Part shown: positions 32,340 to 41,418 of the stretch, piece after piece
Position numbering within the stretch: position 1 is the stretch's first letter
Layout: the number at the start of each line of letters is the position of its first letter
Assembly (NCBI GenBank): GCA_005778405.1
Contig: SXOA01000027.1
Coordinates: 1-64,000 of the forward strand
Direction: 5' to 3'
From: Planctomycetaceae bacterium
GTDB taxonomy: Bacteria; Planctomycetota; Planctomycetia; Pirellulales; Pirellulaceae
Length of the DNA: 64,000 bases
Notes under the pieces: model-generated
Told to the model about the DNA's origin: nothing
What the model saw: the letters and a program-made list of their open reading frames with translations, nothing else
Databases searched by the model: none
Made by a program: the position numbers and the translations under genes

Positions 32340-33676
32340 TTCAGCTTCATGTATCTGAGGATGTCGTCGTAAAGGCCCCCCTCGTTCGCATACAGGGCGT
32401 GGTTGCGGGCCGTGGTGAACCACTCCTTCGTCGTCGGCTTCACCGCTGCGGCTGCCGCGCTCAGGTCCGGCGTCGTCAGCGGCTTGGGAACCCCCGCCTT
32501 CATCGCCTCGCGGAGCTTGGCCTCAATCGCCTGGTCGATCATCCCCTTGAGGTCCGCGCCGGAGAACTGCTCCGTCTTTTTCGCCAGCACGTTGTAGTCG
32601 ATGTTCTGAATCGGCTTTCCCTTCAATAAGATTTGCAAGATGCCGGCGCGAGCCGTTCCATCCGGCGGCGGCACGAACAGGATCCGATCGAACCGGCCAG
32701 GGCGGCGGAAGGCGGGATCCAGATGCCACGGCGAATTCGTCGCAGCCAGGATGAGCACTCCTTCGTTGCTCGCCCCCATGCCGTCGAGCTCGGCCAGGAA
32801 CTGGTTGATGAGATGCCGCCCCGCGTTCTGCCGCATGTCGCTCCGCCGGGAGCCGAGGGCATCGACCTCGTCGAAAAACAGCACACAAGGGGCGGCGCGG
32901 CGAGCCTGGTCAAAAATCTCGTGCAGATTTCGCTCGCTGCTGCCGATCCACATATCCAGCACGTCGCTGATGCCGACGTTGATGAAGCCGGCTTTGATTT
33001 CTCCCGCCGTCGCCCGGGCCAGGTGCGTCTTTCCACAGCCAGGTGGGCCATACATCAAGATGCCGCCGCCGACCTTCTTGCCATACGCTTCATACAGCTC
33101 CGGGTGCGACAGCGGATGGATGATCTTCAGCCGGATTTCCTCCTTGAGCTGCTCCATGCCGCCGATATCGGCAAAGTTGATCTTGGGACGCTCGACCTTG
33201 TCTTCCACCGGCGAGCCCGGCTCCTGCCAGCCGGCCCGCATGCGTCCTTCGACCACATCCGACTCTTCATAACCGGGGCCGATGCCCAGCCTTTTGGCGA
33301 AGTCTTCGTCGGCCAGCTCGGGATCAGTTTCCACCGCAAGTTTGTACTCAGCGACCGCTTGCTGAACCTCTCCGCGACGGAGCAGAGCCTGGGCATAGAG
33401 CAGATGGGCCTGAGCGGGCGGATTGCGGCCTTTCACCACATCCTCCAGAATCACCAGCGCCGCACTCTCTTTCTTCTGCGCCCCGAACGCCCGGACCAGC
33501 CCCAACTTGAGTTGCACATTGGCGGGAGCAAGGGCCAGCGCCTCGCGGAACTGCACCTCCGACTCTTCCCCTCGGCCGCTCGCCAACAGCGCCTCCGCCA
33601 GATGCTGGCGAAGCGGGACGTTTTCGGGCGACAGATTGACCGCTTCGAGGAGAGCGGAGAGAGGATCAGGAGTCAT
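32336..33676 (-). CDS. AAA+ ATPase with N-terminal TPR domain
   Basis: A 446-residue protein. Residues 1-145 form three or four TPR-like helix pairs. The AAA module (about 175-420) has INFADIGGMEQLKEEI, Walker A GPPGCGKTH, the pore-like IGSSERNLHEIF, Walker B VLFFDEVDALG, and the second region of homology AFRRPGRFDRILF with two arginine fingers. It resembles Cdc48/katanin/Vps4-type unfoldases with a single AAA ring. The TPR half probably binds the partner membrane protein encoded next (ATGA overlap). A repeat copy begins ten bases upstream of its start codon. The substrate is unknown. Confidence 0.88.
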   Translation of the reverse strand: MTPDPLSALLEAVNLSPENVPLRQHLAEALLASGRGEESEVQFREALALAPANVQLKLGLVRAFGAQKKESAALVILEDVVKGRNPPAQAHLLYAQALLRRGEVQQAVAEYKLAVETDPELADEDFAKRLGIGPGYEESDVVEGRMRAGWQEPGSPVEDKVERPKINFADIGGMEQLKEEIRLKIIHPLSHPELYEAYGKKVGGGILMYGPPGCGKTHLARATAGEIKAGFINVGISDVLDMWIGSSERNLHEIFDQARRAAPCVLFFDEVDALGSRRSDMRQNAGRHLINQFLAELDGMGASNEGVLILAATNSPWHLDPAFRRPGRFDRILFVPPPDGTARAGILQILLKGKPIQNIDYNVLAKKTEQFSGADLKGMIDQAIEAKLREAMKAGVPKPLTTPDLSAAAAAVKPTTKEWFTTARNHALYANEGGLYDDILRYMKLK

Positions 33677-33686
33677 AAAGGGAATT

Positions 33687-33761
33687 CCGAATGACGAATT
33701 CCAAGTGGCGAATGAGCAGAGGGATTTTCATTCGTCATTCGCCATTCGAATTTCGTCATTT
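33687..33761. repeat. ATTCGTCATTCG-family inverted repeat, copy 3
   Basis: Left units AATGACGAATT and GGCGAATG are mirrored by CATTCGTCATTCG, CCATTCGAATTTCGTCATT. It lies between the divergent AAA ATPase and enolase-superfamily genes, ten bases from the ATPase start. TGCTACGATAGCAGC after it parallels the copy at 30933. Confidence 0.8.
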
Positions 33762-33816
33762 GCTACGATAGCAGCATTCCATCGTCTAAACCATTGTCTC
33801 ACACAGTCTCAATTCC

Positions 33817-34935
33817 ATGAAAATCACCGCTGTCAAAACCATTCCTCTCGGCGGAGCCACCCACGATCACGGCTGGCCGGGAGGGACTGATCCCAATGTG
33901 CAGTACAACACGCTGATCGAGGTCATCGGCGAGGACGGCTTTGTCGGCATCGGCAGTTGCTATACGTCGCGGCAACTGGTGGAAGGATCGCTGGCCCTGC
34001 TGTTGCCGCACATGATCGGCGAGTGTGCTCTTGAACCGGAGCGTCTCAGCGAGAAGCTGCGGCAGAGCATGTTCTGGTTCGGCCGCGGAGGGGCGGTCGA
34101 GCACGCCATCAGTGGCATCGACATTGCCCTCTGGGATTTGCTTGGCAAAGTGACGAACCAGCCTGTCGCTCGGCTGCTCGGCGGTATTTACCGGGACAAG
34201 ATCAAGCCCTATGCCAGCATCCTGTTCGACGACCCGCCCGTCCTTCGCGACAAGCTGCTCCAGCAGACCGAGCGGGGCTTCAAAGCCATCAAAATGGGCT
34301 GGCGTCCCTTCGGCCGCGTCAGCCGCGAGCTGGACGAGCTGCTGATCCGCACTGCCCGCGACACCGTCGGCCCGGACGTGGAACTCATGGTCGATGCCGG
34401 CGGCAGCGAGCAGTTCTGGCCGCACGGCATCTCGTGGGCCCGCGAAACGGCCAAGATGCTCGGCGATTACAAAATCACCTGGTTCGAGGAAGCCCTCCGC
34501 CCCGACGACGTCGACGGCTTCCTGGAGCTACGGCAAAACTCGCCGGTCCTCATTGCCACGGGGGAAGTCCTTTCGCGGCGGCAGGCGTTCCAACCCTTCA
34601 TCGAGCGGCGAGCGCTCGACATCATCCAGCCCGACTGCACCAAGTGCGGCGGGCTCTCCGAAGCCCGCCGTCTCGGCTGGATGGCCTACGACCACGGCCT
34701 GATGCTCGTCCCGCACGGTTGGAACACCGCCATCGGCGTTGCCGCCGACCTGGCCCTCACCGCCAGCCTCCCCATCGCCAAATGGGTCGAGTACCAAACC
34801 GGCGTCCCCTACATCGAGGACATCATCACCAAACCCTTCCAGCTCGACGCCGACGGCATGTTGCAAGTCCCCACCGGGCCGGGGCTTGGGATTGAGCTGG
34901 ACCGGGAGGCGATTAAGAGGATGACCGTGAAGTGA
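33817..34935 (+). CDS. mandelate racemase/muconate-lactonizing-type enzyme
   Basis: A 372-residue enolase-superfamily protein. The capping domain (1-125) is followed by the barrel with GFKAIKMGW (Lys base), ELMVDAGGS (Asp ligand), WFEEALRPDD (Glu ligand), IATGEVLSRR (Glu ligand) and LVPHGWNTAI, whose His could be the second base. It abstracts the alpha-proton of a carboxylate, most often in sugar-acid dehydration or racemisation; the substrate cannot be fixed by eye. The Lys and His on opposite faces favour a racemase or acid-sugar dehydratase of the mandelate racemase subgroup. Its distant homologue at 38929 has a different second-base region. Confidence 0.85.
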   Translation: MKITAVKTIPLGGATHDHGWPGGTDPNVQYNTLIEVIGEDGFVGIGSCYTSRQLVEGSLALLLPHMIGECALEPERLSEKLRQSMFWFGRGGAVEHAISGIDIALWDLLGKVTNQPVARLLGGIYRDKIKPYASILFDDPPVLRDKLLQQTERGFKAIKMGWRPFGRVSRELDELLIRTARDTVGPDVELMVDAGGSEQFWPHGISWARETAKMLGDYKITWFEEALRPDDVDGFLELRQNSPVLIATGEVLSRRQAFQPFIERRALDIIQPDCTKCGGLSEARRLGWMAYDHGLMLVPHGWNTAIGVAADLALTASLPIAKWVEYQTGVPYIEDIITKPFQLDADGMLQVPTGPGLGIELDREAIKRMTVK

Positions 34936-34936
34936 G

Positions 34937-34977
34937 AGTAGGCGGCGAGTCCTCTCGCGCGCCAGCAGAGTTCGGTC
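34937..34977. repeat. GCGAGTCCTCTCGCG-type repeat, copy 1
   Basis: AGTAGGCGGCGAGTCCTCTC then GCGCGCCAGCAGAGTTCGGTC. The same element is at 43436-43476 and, as an inverted pair, at 55770-55875. The core is itself a short hairpin (GCGAG...CTCGC). Confidence 0.65.
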
Positions 34978-35034
34978 GGAACCTCCGCTACTTCCTTTAT
35001 CACATCGACGACGATTGCTGAGTAAACCCTGGTC

Positions 35035-35523
35035 ATGCCCGCCGACCTCAATCCCTACACTTCGCCGGCAATCCTGCCAAGCTTACGGCCTCCCGCGCCG
35101 CGAGGTGGATTGCGATCCTTACGCATTCCGGCGTTGGGACTGCTTGCTTTGTCAGGTTCAATTTCGACACTCTGGCTTGCAGTTTTCATTGTCACAGTCA
35201 TTTTTTGGCTTTACGCCCTGTTCGCGAGTGAACCTTTGGGACGCTTCTCTGTGGAACTGATGGAAAGGTTCATGGTGTGGATTGCCATCGTCGTTGCCAA
35301 TGTTGTCGTGTTCATTAGTTCCTGCAACATGCTCCTTGGACGGAGGTATCGGCTCTGTTATGCCTCAGCGGTACTGGCCTGCATCCCCCTGTTGTCGCCA
35401 TTCATTTGGCTCGGCATGCCCTTCGGCATCTGGGCACTCGTCGTCCTCCACCGCCGCGACGTGAAGGAGGCGTTCGCCCGCAACACCAATCGGTCGAATG
35501 TCGCGAATGCCATCCAAGACTAA
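35035..35523 (+). CDS. small membrane protein, 'DLNPY-SP' paralog 1
   Basis: A 162-residue protein beginning MPADLNPYTSPA, a planctomycete N-terminal pattern of unknown meaning. Four hydrophobic helices follow; the clearest are LGLLALSGSISTLWLAVFIV and IAIVVANVVVFISSCNML. It ends GMPFGIWALVVLHRRDVKEA with a basic cytoplasmic tail. The next gene is a paralog with the same N-terminus and C-terminus, nine bases away, and both starts are preceded by CTGGTC. No enzymatic residues. Function unknown. Confidence 0.7.
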   Translation: MPADLNPYTSPAILPSLRPPAPRGGLRSLRIPALGLLALSGSISTLWLAVFIVTVIFWLYALFASEPLGRFSVELMERFMVWIAIVVANVVVFISSCNMLLGRRYRLCYASAVLACIPLLSPFIWLGMPFGIWALVVLHRRDVKEAFARNTNRSNVANAIQD

Positions 35524-35532
35524 ACTCTGGTC

Positions 35533-35991
35533 ATGCCCGACGACCTCAATCCCTACGCCTCGCCGGCCCCCATTCCTCATGACCACGCGCCGCAGCCGGT
35601 CGATCGGCTCGGTCCGCTTCGTGGGCCGTCGATTGGGCTTCTATTGAGCTCGGGTCTGGTGGTTACTGTCGGGGGATTCACCTTCTTATTGGATACGCTG
35701 GAGAGGCTCATAAGTGGCTTGACGATGCGCGGTCCAGAAGCTGGGGATGTTTTCCTCATTGTGATGTACCTCGCGAGCGTTCCGATCTTCGTTGGTGCCA
35801 TCAACATGCGCTACGGCACGCGATACCGCTGGGCCTACGCCGCCGCGGTGATAGCCAGCATTCCGATGTTAACTCCGTTGTTCTGTTGGGGACTCCCCTT
35901 CGGCATCTGGGCTCTCATCGTTCTCCATCGCCGCGATGTGAAGGCCGCCTTCGCGGCAATCGCAGCCAAGAAAGTGGGTGTCACTGACTAG
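35533..35991 (+). CDS. small membrane protein, 'DLNPY-SP' paralog 2
   Basis: A 152-residue protein beginning MPDDLNPYASPAPIP, tandem to paralog 1. The membrane helices are less alike than the ends; the C-terminal GLPFGIWALIVLHRRDVKAA is nearly identical to paralog 1. The first 50 bases of the two genes are also nearly identical, pointing to recent duplication of an end module or strong selection on it. The gene ends before the likely start of the DUF1593 gene. Function unknown. Confidence 0.7.
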   Translation: MPDDLNPYASPAPIPHDHAPQPVDRLGPLRGPSIGLLLSSGLVVTVGGFTFLLDTLERLISGLTMRGPEAGDVFLIVMYLASVPIFVGAINMRYGTRYRWAYAAAVIASIPMLTPLFCWGLPFGIWALIVLHRRDVKAAFAAIAAKKVGVTD

Positions 35992-36061
35992 CCACGGACT
36001 CGCGACTTCCAATCTCGAGCACCGCTTGATATGCTCGGCTGGCCGCTATGGGGGAAAAAGA

Positions 36062-37471
36062 GTGATAACCGACATCCTGGCAAGGCGCAAACCGATGGTT
36101 GCCATCTTGGTCATCCTGGCAGTCCTCGTGCTGGCGAACGGAACCGCGTGTTCCTCCGCTATTGCTGCCGACTCGCCGACTGAGGGACGGCTTCGCCTCA
36201 TGATCGAGACCGATGCGGGGGGTGATCCCGACGACGAACAATCGCTGGTTCGCTTTCTGCTGTATGCCAATGATTGGGATGTCGCGGGGATCATTGCCAA
36301 CCGGCCCCTTTCACGCGATGGCGAGAATCACAACCCCGAGCGGACCGGCCTGGGAGTGGTCCGCCGACTGGTGAAGGCGTATGGCGAGTGTTACCCCAAT
36401 CTTGTCAAGCACGATGCCCGCTATCCATCGCCGGACGAACTGCTGAAGCGAACGGTGGCCGGGTACGACGACACGGAAGAGGCGGTCAACCTCATCATCG
36501 CCGAAGTTGACCGGTCCGATCCGCGCCCTCTCTGGTATTCCGACTGGGGGACCGATCAGGGGGTCGGAAAAAACAACCTGCGGCGGGCGCTCGACCGGGT
36601 GCGGAAAGAGCGGGGCGAAGCAGGTTACGCGAAGTTCAAGAGTCGCCTGCGGCTCAGCTCGGCGGACAAATTCGCCGAACATACGACGGAGCTTCAGCCG
36701 GCGTTTCCCCTGTGGGTGGACACCTTTCGCCCGGAGTTGGAAGGAAAACGCTGGTATCACCGCTTTTCCGGCCTGACGGCGACCGCGGGAGGATTTGACC
36801 TGAAGCGCGATGCCCTGGCAGGCCACGGCCCGCTCGGGGCTCTCTATCCGACCAACACCACGCATGTGCAAAAGGAAGGGGACACGATGACGTTCCTCTA
36901 CCTGGTTCCCACCGGCATGAACGACCCCGAGCAGCCGGGCTGGGGAAGCTGGGGAGGCCGTTATGGGCGGAACGAAAAGCAGGAGGGCCGCCCTTACTAC
37001 TGGGCCAACCAGCAGGACACCTGGCAAGGGAGCACCCATCGCGACCACACGCTGCGCCGCTGGGCGGCCGACTTGCAAAACGACTTTCGGGCGCGGCTCG
37101 AGTGGTGCGTCAAATCGCCAAAGGAGACGAACCACTCGCCGCAAGCAGTGCTGAACGGCCAGAAGGGAAAGGCCATCCTGCAGGTTACCGCAACCGCGGG
37201 CGAAAAAATATCGCTGAGCGGAGCCGGCTCTTCCGATCCCGATGGCCACGAGCGCGACTACGAGTGGTTTGTCTACCGTGAGGCAGGGACCTACGGGGGG
37301 GATGTGGTTCTTGCGGATGCCGACCGTTCTCTGGCCAAGATTCTGCAAGTACCGGCGGACGCCGCGGGAAAAACAATTCACGTCGTCCTGGCAGTCCGGG
37401 ATCGCGGAACGCCGCCGCTCGCCAGCTACCGCAGGGCCATCGTTAGCGTCACCAGGCTCTCAGGCAAATAG
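36062..37471 (+). CDS. secreted DUF1593 (nucleoside-hydrolase-like) protein
   Basis: A 469-residue protein taken from GTG 36062 behind GGGGGAAA; ATG 36095 is the alternative. The signal peptide is RRKPMVAILVILAVLVLANG. MIETDAGGDPDDEQSLVRFL (family: xxTDxGxDPDDxxSLVRxL) is the metal-binding N-terminal motif of DUF1593, a relative of nucleoside hydrolases often linked to sugar binding. The mature middle part includes LWYSDWGTDQG and WYHRFSGLTAT. From about residue 370 a beta-sandwich (KISLSGAGSSDPDGHERDYE) follows, like a PKD/cadherin-type module. It likely acts on extracellular polysaccharide. It overlaps the opposing DUF1501 gene by 12 bases at the stops. Confidence 0.82.
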   Translation: MITDILARRKPMVAILVILAVLVLANGTACSSAIAADSPTEGRLRLMIETDAGGDPDDEQSLVRFLLYANDWDVAGIIANRPLSRDGENHNPERTGLGVVRRLVKAYGECYPNLVKHDARYPSPDELLKRTVAGYDDTEEAVNLIIAEVDRSDPRPLWYSDWGTDQGVGKNNLRRALDRVRKERGEAGYAKFKSRLRLSSADKFAEHTTELQPAFPLWVDTFRPELEGKRWYHRFSGLTATAGGFDLKRDALAGHGPLGALYPTNTTHVQKEGDTMTFLYLVPTGMNDPEQPGWGSWGGRYGRNEKQEGRPYYWANQQDTWQGSTHRDHTLRRWAADLQNDFRARLEWCVKSPKETNHSPQAVLNGQKGKAILQVTATAGEKISLSGAGSSDPDGHERDYEWFVYREAGTYGGDVVLADADRSLAKILQVPADAAGKTIHVVLAVRDRGTPPLASYRRAIVSVTRLSGK

Positions 37472-38917
37472 CTCGCGAATCACATTCCCTTCCACGTCCG
37501 TGAGGCGGAAATCGCGGCCGGCGTGGCGATAGGTCAGGCGCTCGTGATCGAGGCCCAGCGCATGCAAGAGCGTGGCATGAAAATCGTGGATGTGGACTTT
37601 GTTCTCCGCCGCATAATAGCCGTAGTCGTCGGTCGTGCCGTAGCGAAAGCCACCCTTCACTCCGCCGCCGGCGAGCCACATGGTGAACCCTTCGGGATTG
37701 TGGTCGCGACCGTTGGCACTCTCGGCGGTGGGCGTGCGGCCGAATTCGCTCCCCCACCAGATCAGCGTGTCTTCCAGCAGTCCGCGACTCTTGAGGTCCG
37801 CCAGCAGGCCGGCGATGGGGAGGTCCACTTCCTTCGCGTTCTTTTCGTGGCCGACCTTGAGGTCCGCATGTTGGTCCCACTGTACCTTGCTGTCGCTGTG
37901 CGTGACTTGAATGAATCGGACACCGGCTTCGGCGAAGCGGCGGGCCATCAAGCACATCCGGCCAAAGTTTGCCGTGATGGGATCGTCCATGCCGTAGAGC
38001 TTGAGCGTGGCGGCAGACTCGCCTGACAAGTCTTCGACCTTGGGAATTTCTGATTGCATCCGAAACGCCAGCTCGAAAGAGTTGATCCGCGCTTCGAGCG
38101 AAGCCTCGGGGCCGGCTTGGGCCTGATGTTCGCGATTCATCGCGCTCAGCCGGTCCAGCTGCAGCCGCTGGATGTCGCGGGGGAGTTGTGAGTTGCTGAT
38201 GTATTTGACGTGCGCTTTGTCCGACGGGACGCTGGCGTCGCCCAGGGGTGTCCCTTGATAGACGGCGGGGAGAAACGACGATCGCCAGTTGTTGATGCCG
38301 CCAAAAGCCAGCGAGGGGCAGATGGTGACGAAGGCGGGCAGATTGGCGTTGTCGGTTCCCAGACCGTAGCTCACCCAGGAGCCGATGCTCGGCCGAACGA
38401 AGTTGTCGCTGCCGGTATGCACCTTCATCATCGCTCCGCCGTGTGCGGGGTTCGTCCCGTAGACCGAGTGGACCATGCAGAGGTCATCCACTCGCTGTGC
38501 CAGATGGGGAAACAACTCGCTGACCCACAGGCCGCTCTGGCCGTACTGCTGGAATTTCCACGGCGACTTGAGCAGGTTGGCGGTCGAATTGAACTGCACG
38601 CGCGGCTTGGCGAACGGGAGCGGCTTGCCGTCGTCGCGCGTCAGCAGCGGCTTGGGATCGAACGTATCGACCTGGGAAGGGCCGCCGCACATCAGCAGAA
38701 AGATGATCCGCTTCGCCCGCGCTGGAAAATGCGGGGCCTTCGCAGCCAGCGGATTCTCCGCGGCGTGCGCAGGCGACTCGCCGGCCAGCAAGGACGACAG
38801 CGCGAGCGAACCGAATCCCACAGCCGTGCGCTGCAAGAGCGCCCGGCGTGACATCGTCGATTGAGTGTCGGTAAGCAACATCTTTGCTAGGGGATTTCGA
38901 GGGGACTCGGAATCCAT
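37460..38917 (-). CDS. DUF1501 protein, Tat-exported
   Basis: A 485-residue protein. A twin-arginine signal (MSRRALLQRTAVGFGSLALS, about residues 22-41) starts the region that leads to RIIFLLMCGGPSQVDTFDPK, the DUF1501 hallmark. RFIQVTHSDSKVQWDQH, LIWWGSEFGRTPTAE and GRDHNPEGFTMWLAGGGVKG are the further metal-site blocks that place it in the alkaline-phosphatase/sulfatase-like fold. GGAG eight bases before ATG 38917 supports that start. Planctomycetes usually pair DUF1501 genes with DUF1549/DUF1553 partners (with cytochrome-like heme domains); here there is none. The start lies only 11 bases from the start of the divergent enolase-superfamily gene. Confidence 0.9.
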   Translation of the reverse strand: MDSESPRNPLAKMLLTDTQSTMSRRALLQRTAVGFGSLALSSLLAGESPAHAAENPLAAKAPHFPARAKRIIFLLMCGGPSQVDTFDPKPLLTRDDGKPLPFAKPRVQFNSTANLLKSPWKFQQYGQSGLWVSELFPHLAQRVDDLCMVHSVYGTNPAHGGAMMKVHTGSDNFVRPSIGSWVSYGLGTDNANLPAFVTICPSLAFGGINNWRSSFLPAVYQGTPLGDASVPSDKAHVKYISNSQLPRDIQRLQLDRLSAMNREHQAQAGPEASLEARINSFELAFRMQSEIPKVEDLSGESAATLKLYGMDDPITANFGRMCLMARRFAEAGVRFIQVTHSDSKVQWDQHADLKVGHEKNAKEVDLPIAGLLADLKSRGLLEDTLIWWGSEFGRTPTAESANGRDHNPEGFTMWLAGGGVKGGFRYGTTDDYGYYAAENKVHIHDFHATLLHALGLDHERLTYRHAGRDFRLTDVEGNVIRELFA

Positions 38918-38928
38918 TAGTGTACTCC

Positions 38929-40095
38929 ATGATGCCTCAGATTACGCGGCTGGAAACTTTTGTCATCGGCGATGGTCCGGAAATCGATCCGGACCAAGGG
39001 GGGATCGAGCCGCTCGCCTGTCTGCGAGTTCATACGGACGACGGTCTGATTGGGTTTTCCGAAGTCTTTCGCGTCCCACCGGGAGTTGTGCAAGCCACCG
39101 TTGGTGGACCCGATACGCATTTTGGCCGGCTACTGCTTGGACAGGAAATCACGCACCCCGAGCGCGTGTGGCAGCATGTTTGGGACTCGCTGATTCACAC
39201 GAATCGCCGCGGCTGGGAAATCATCATTCTCGGCGCGCTCGACGTGGCCATCTGGGACATCTACGGACAGTCTCTCGGCCAGCCGGTGTGGCAGTTGCTC
39301 GGCGGCTCGCAACGCGGTCCGTTTCAGACTCACTCGGAAACTCGCAAAACCAGCGTCGTCCCCTACTGCACGCTCGTCTCCGATACCTGGGGAGGCGAGG
39401 CCATGATCGCCCAGCAAACCGACCGCGCGGAGCGGCTCTTGGGGCTTGGCTATCGGGCTTTCAAAGTCGAGCCGATGATGTCGTCTCCGAAGGACGTCAT
39501 CGCAATGGCTCGCCGGACCAGAAAGGTCCTCGGTCCCAAACCAACGCTGATGGTCGATGTCGGCTACTTGTTCAATGATGTGCCGACGGTGGCTCGCATT
39601 TGCCGCGAATTGGAAGAGCTGGACATCTTCTTTTTCGAGACGCCCTTTCCCGTCGATTCGCCAGAGCCCTACGCGCGGCTCGCCGAACAGACGTCAATTC
39701 CGCTGGCGATGGGAGAACATGGTGTCACCCGCTGGGAGTTCCTGGACATGATGGACCGGGGCAAAGTCTCGGTCGTGCAGCCCTACATGACCACCTGCGG
39801 CGGCTTGACCGAAGCCAAGCGGATTGTTGACCTAGCCTTGTCGCGCGGGGCGCTCGTCTGCCCCGGCAACTGGTCCACGCAAATCCTGGGCGCGGCATCG
39901 ATCCATCTGGCGGCCTACTCTCCGATTACTCCCTTCATCGAATTCGCCCCAGCCGAAGTTTTTGACTCGCTACTGCGGCAAGAGCTGCAAGAAGCCGGAT
40001 TTCCCGTGAAGAATGGCGAGATCGAAATTCCCGCCGCGCCGGGCATTGGCTACCACTTTCCGGAACACCTGGCGACCAAGTACCGAATTGGCTGA
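38929..40095 (+). CDS. mandelate racemase/muconate-lactonizing family protein
   Basis: A 388-residue protein; ATG 38929 or the adjacent 38932 is the start. Barrel residues are GYRAFKVEPM (Lys), LMVDVGYLF (Asp), IFFFETPFPVDSP (Glu), LAMGEHGVTRWEF (Glu) and VVQPYMTTCGGLTEAKRI. The C-terminal face has PGNWSTQILG without the usual catalytic His, so its chemistry probably differs from the enzyme at 33817. It is the first gene of a likely three-gene unit with the MFS carrier (33-base gap) and the M24 hydrolase (21-base gap), suggesting uptake and breakdown of an acidic or amide-bearing compound. Confidence 0.83.
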   Translation: MMPQITRLETFVIGDGPEIDPDQGGIEPLACLRVHTDDGLIGFSEVFRVPPGVVQATVGGPDTHFGRLLLGQEITHPERVWQHVWDSLIHTNRRGWEIIILGALDVAIWDIYGQSLGQPVWQLLGGSQRGPFQTHSETRKTSVVPYCTLVSDTWGGEAMIAQQTDRAERLLGLGYRAFKVEPMMSSPKDVIAMARRTRKVLGPKPTLMVDVGYLFNDVPTVARICRELEELDIFFFETPFPVDSPEPYARLAEQTSIPLAMGEHGVTRWEFLDMMDRGKVSVVQPYMTTCGGLTEAKRIVDLALSRGALVCPGNWSTQILGAASIHLAAYSPITPFIEFAPAEVFDSLLRQELQEAGFPVKNGEIEIPAAPGIGYHFPEHLATKYRIG

Positions 40096-40128
40096 TGCAA
40101 TCACCGCGTCCCTTGAAAGCACTTACTC

Positions 40129-41397
40129 ATGGCAACCGCCACCACCGCGAACTCCCTTGCTTTTTTCGACCGCTGGCGAGTGGTGCTGCTCTTGATGATT
40201 CTCACGGCGCTGGGGCACTTCAACCGCGAAGGATTGGCAGTTGCAGGTAATAAGGTGTTCATGGGGCAACTCCAGATCACGGAAGTCCAGATGGGCTGGG
40301 TCTACACGACATTCCTGATTACTTACACGATCGGCATGCTGCCAGGTGGCTGGCTGATCGACCGCATTGGTTCGGTGAAAGCGTTGACGCTGTTTGGTCT
40401 GTCGATGGGAACTTTCGTCGCGCTCACCGGGATTCTGGCGTGGACGGCCAATGTTCCGCTGGTTCTTTGGATCGGACTTCTCGTGGTTCGCGGCCTGGCG
40501 GGGGTTTGCAACTCACCGCTGCATCCCGGTGCCGCCCACGTGGCCTCGGATATGATGTCCCAAAGCCATCGGGCCACGGCCAACGGCATGCGTACCGCCG
40601 GAGCCTTGCTCGGCATCGCATTCAGCTATCCGATTTTTGCCTGGCTCATCGATCATCTCACCTGGCCTTGGGCATTTGTCGTGAGCGGCTCGACACTGGT
40701 GGCCAGTGGCATTCTCTGGAAACTGCTCGTCACTCCTCTTGTGCCGGTGGCGCAGGCCAAGATTCCGGCAAAGAATTCCGCCGCCGACTCACAAGCCGCG
40801 TGGGCAATACTCGGCCAGGCGAACCTCTGGCTGGTGACGCTCAGTTACGCTGCCTACGGGTACTTTCAATACCTGTTCTTCTATTGGATGGGGCACTACT
40901 TTGAAAAAGTCCTGCATTTGCCTGATCCCGAATCCCGCCAGGCATCGTTCTACATCTTTCTCGCCATGAGTGCCGGCATGGCCATCGGCGGGTTGGGGAC
41001 GGACTTCACGTGCAAGTTGCTCGGCACCGTTGTCGGCAGGCGTAGCATTGTGATGACCGGAATGGTCTTGGGGGCGCTGTTCGCGCTGCTCGCCGTCAAC
41101 ATGTCCGACTACAGGAGCGTTGCCATCTGCCTCGCCATCTCGATGGGATCGCTGGGGATGTGCGAAGGGGTGTTTTGGACCGCGGCGACCGACATTGGGG
41201 GCAAATCCGCCGGCTTCTCGGGGGCGTTTATTAATACTGGCGGCAACATCGGTGGATTCATTTCTCCCGTGCTAACTCCGTTGATGGCTCAAACCATCGG
41301 CTGGCCAGGAGCCATCACGGTCGCCTGCGTGATCGCCGCCTTGGGGGGATTCTTGTGGTTTGTGATCCATACTCCGGAATCAGTGCAGCAAGAATAG
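40129..41397 (+). CDS. MFS transporter, ACS-like
   Basis: A 422-residue protein with about twelve membrane helices in two six-helix halves and a loop near residues 205-225 (AKIPAKNSAADSQA). The motif GGWLIDRIGSVKALTLFGLS between helices 2 and 3 is the MFS signature A region, and ALGHFNREGLAVAG is typical of the anion:cation symporter branch, which moves sugar acids and related organic anions with protons. Its location between an enolase-superfamily enzyme and an amidohydrolase-like M24 protein suggests it imports their substrate. Substrate unknown. Confidence 0.87.
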   Translation: MATATTANSLAFFDRWRVVLLLMILTALGHFNREGLAVAGNKVFMGQLQITEVQMGWVYTTFLITYTIGMLPGGWLIDRIGSVKALTLFGLSMGTFVALTGILAWTANVPLVLWIGLLVVRGLAGVCNSPLHPGAAHVASDMMSQSHRATANGMRTAGALLGIAFSYPIFAWLIDHLTWPWAFVVSGSTLVASGILWKLLVTPLVPVAQAKIPAKNSAADSQAAWAILGQANLWLVTLSYAAYGYFQYLFFYWMGHYFEKVLHLPDPESRQASFYIFLAMSAGMAIGGLGTDFTCKLLGTVVGRRSIVMTGMVLGALFALLAVNMSDYRSVAICLAISMGSLGMCEGVFWTAATDIGGKSAGFSGAFINTGGNIGGFISPVLTPLMAQTIGWPGAITVACVIAALGGFLWFVIHTPESVQQE

Positions 41398-41418
41398 CTC
41401 CGCCGGCACAATCGACCT

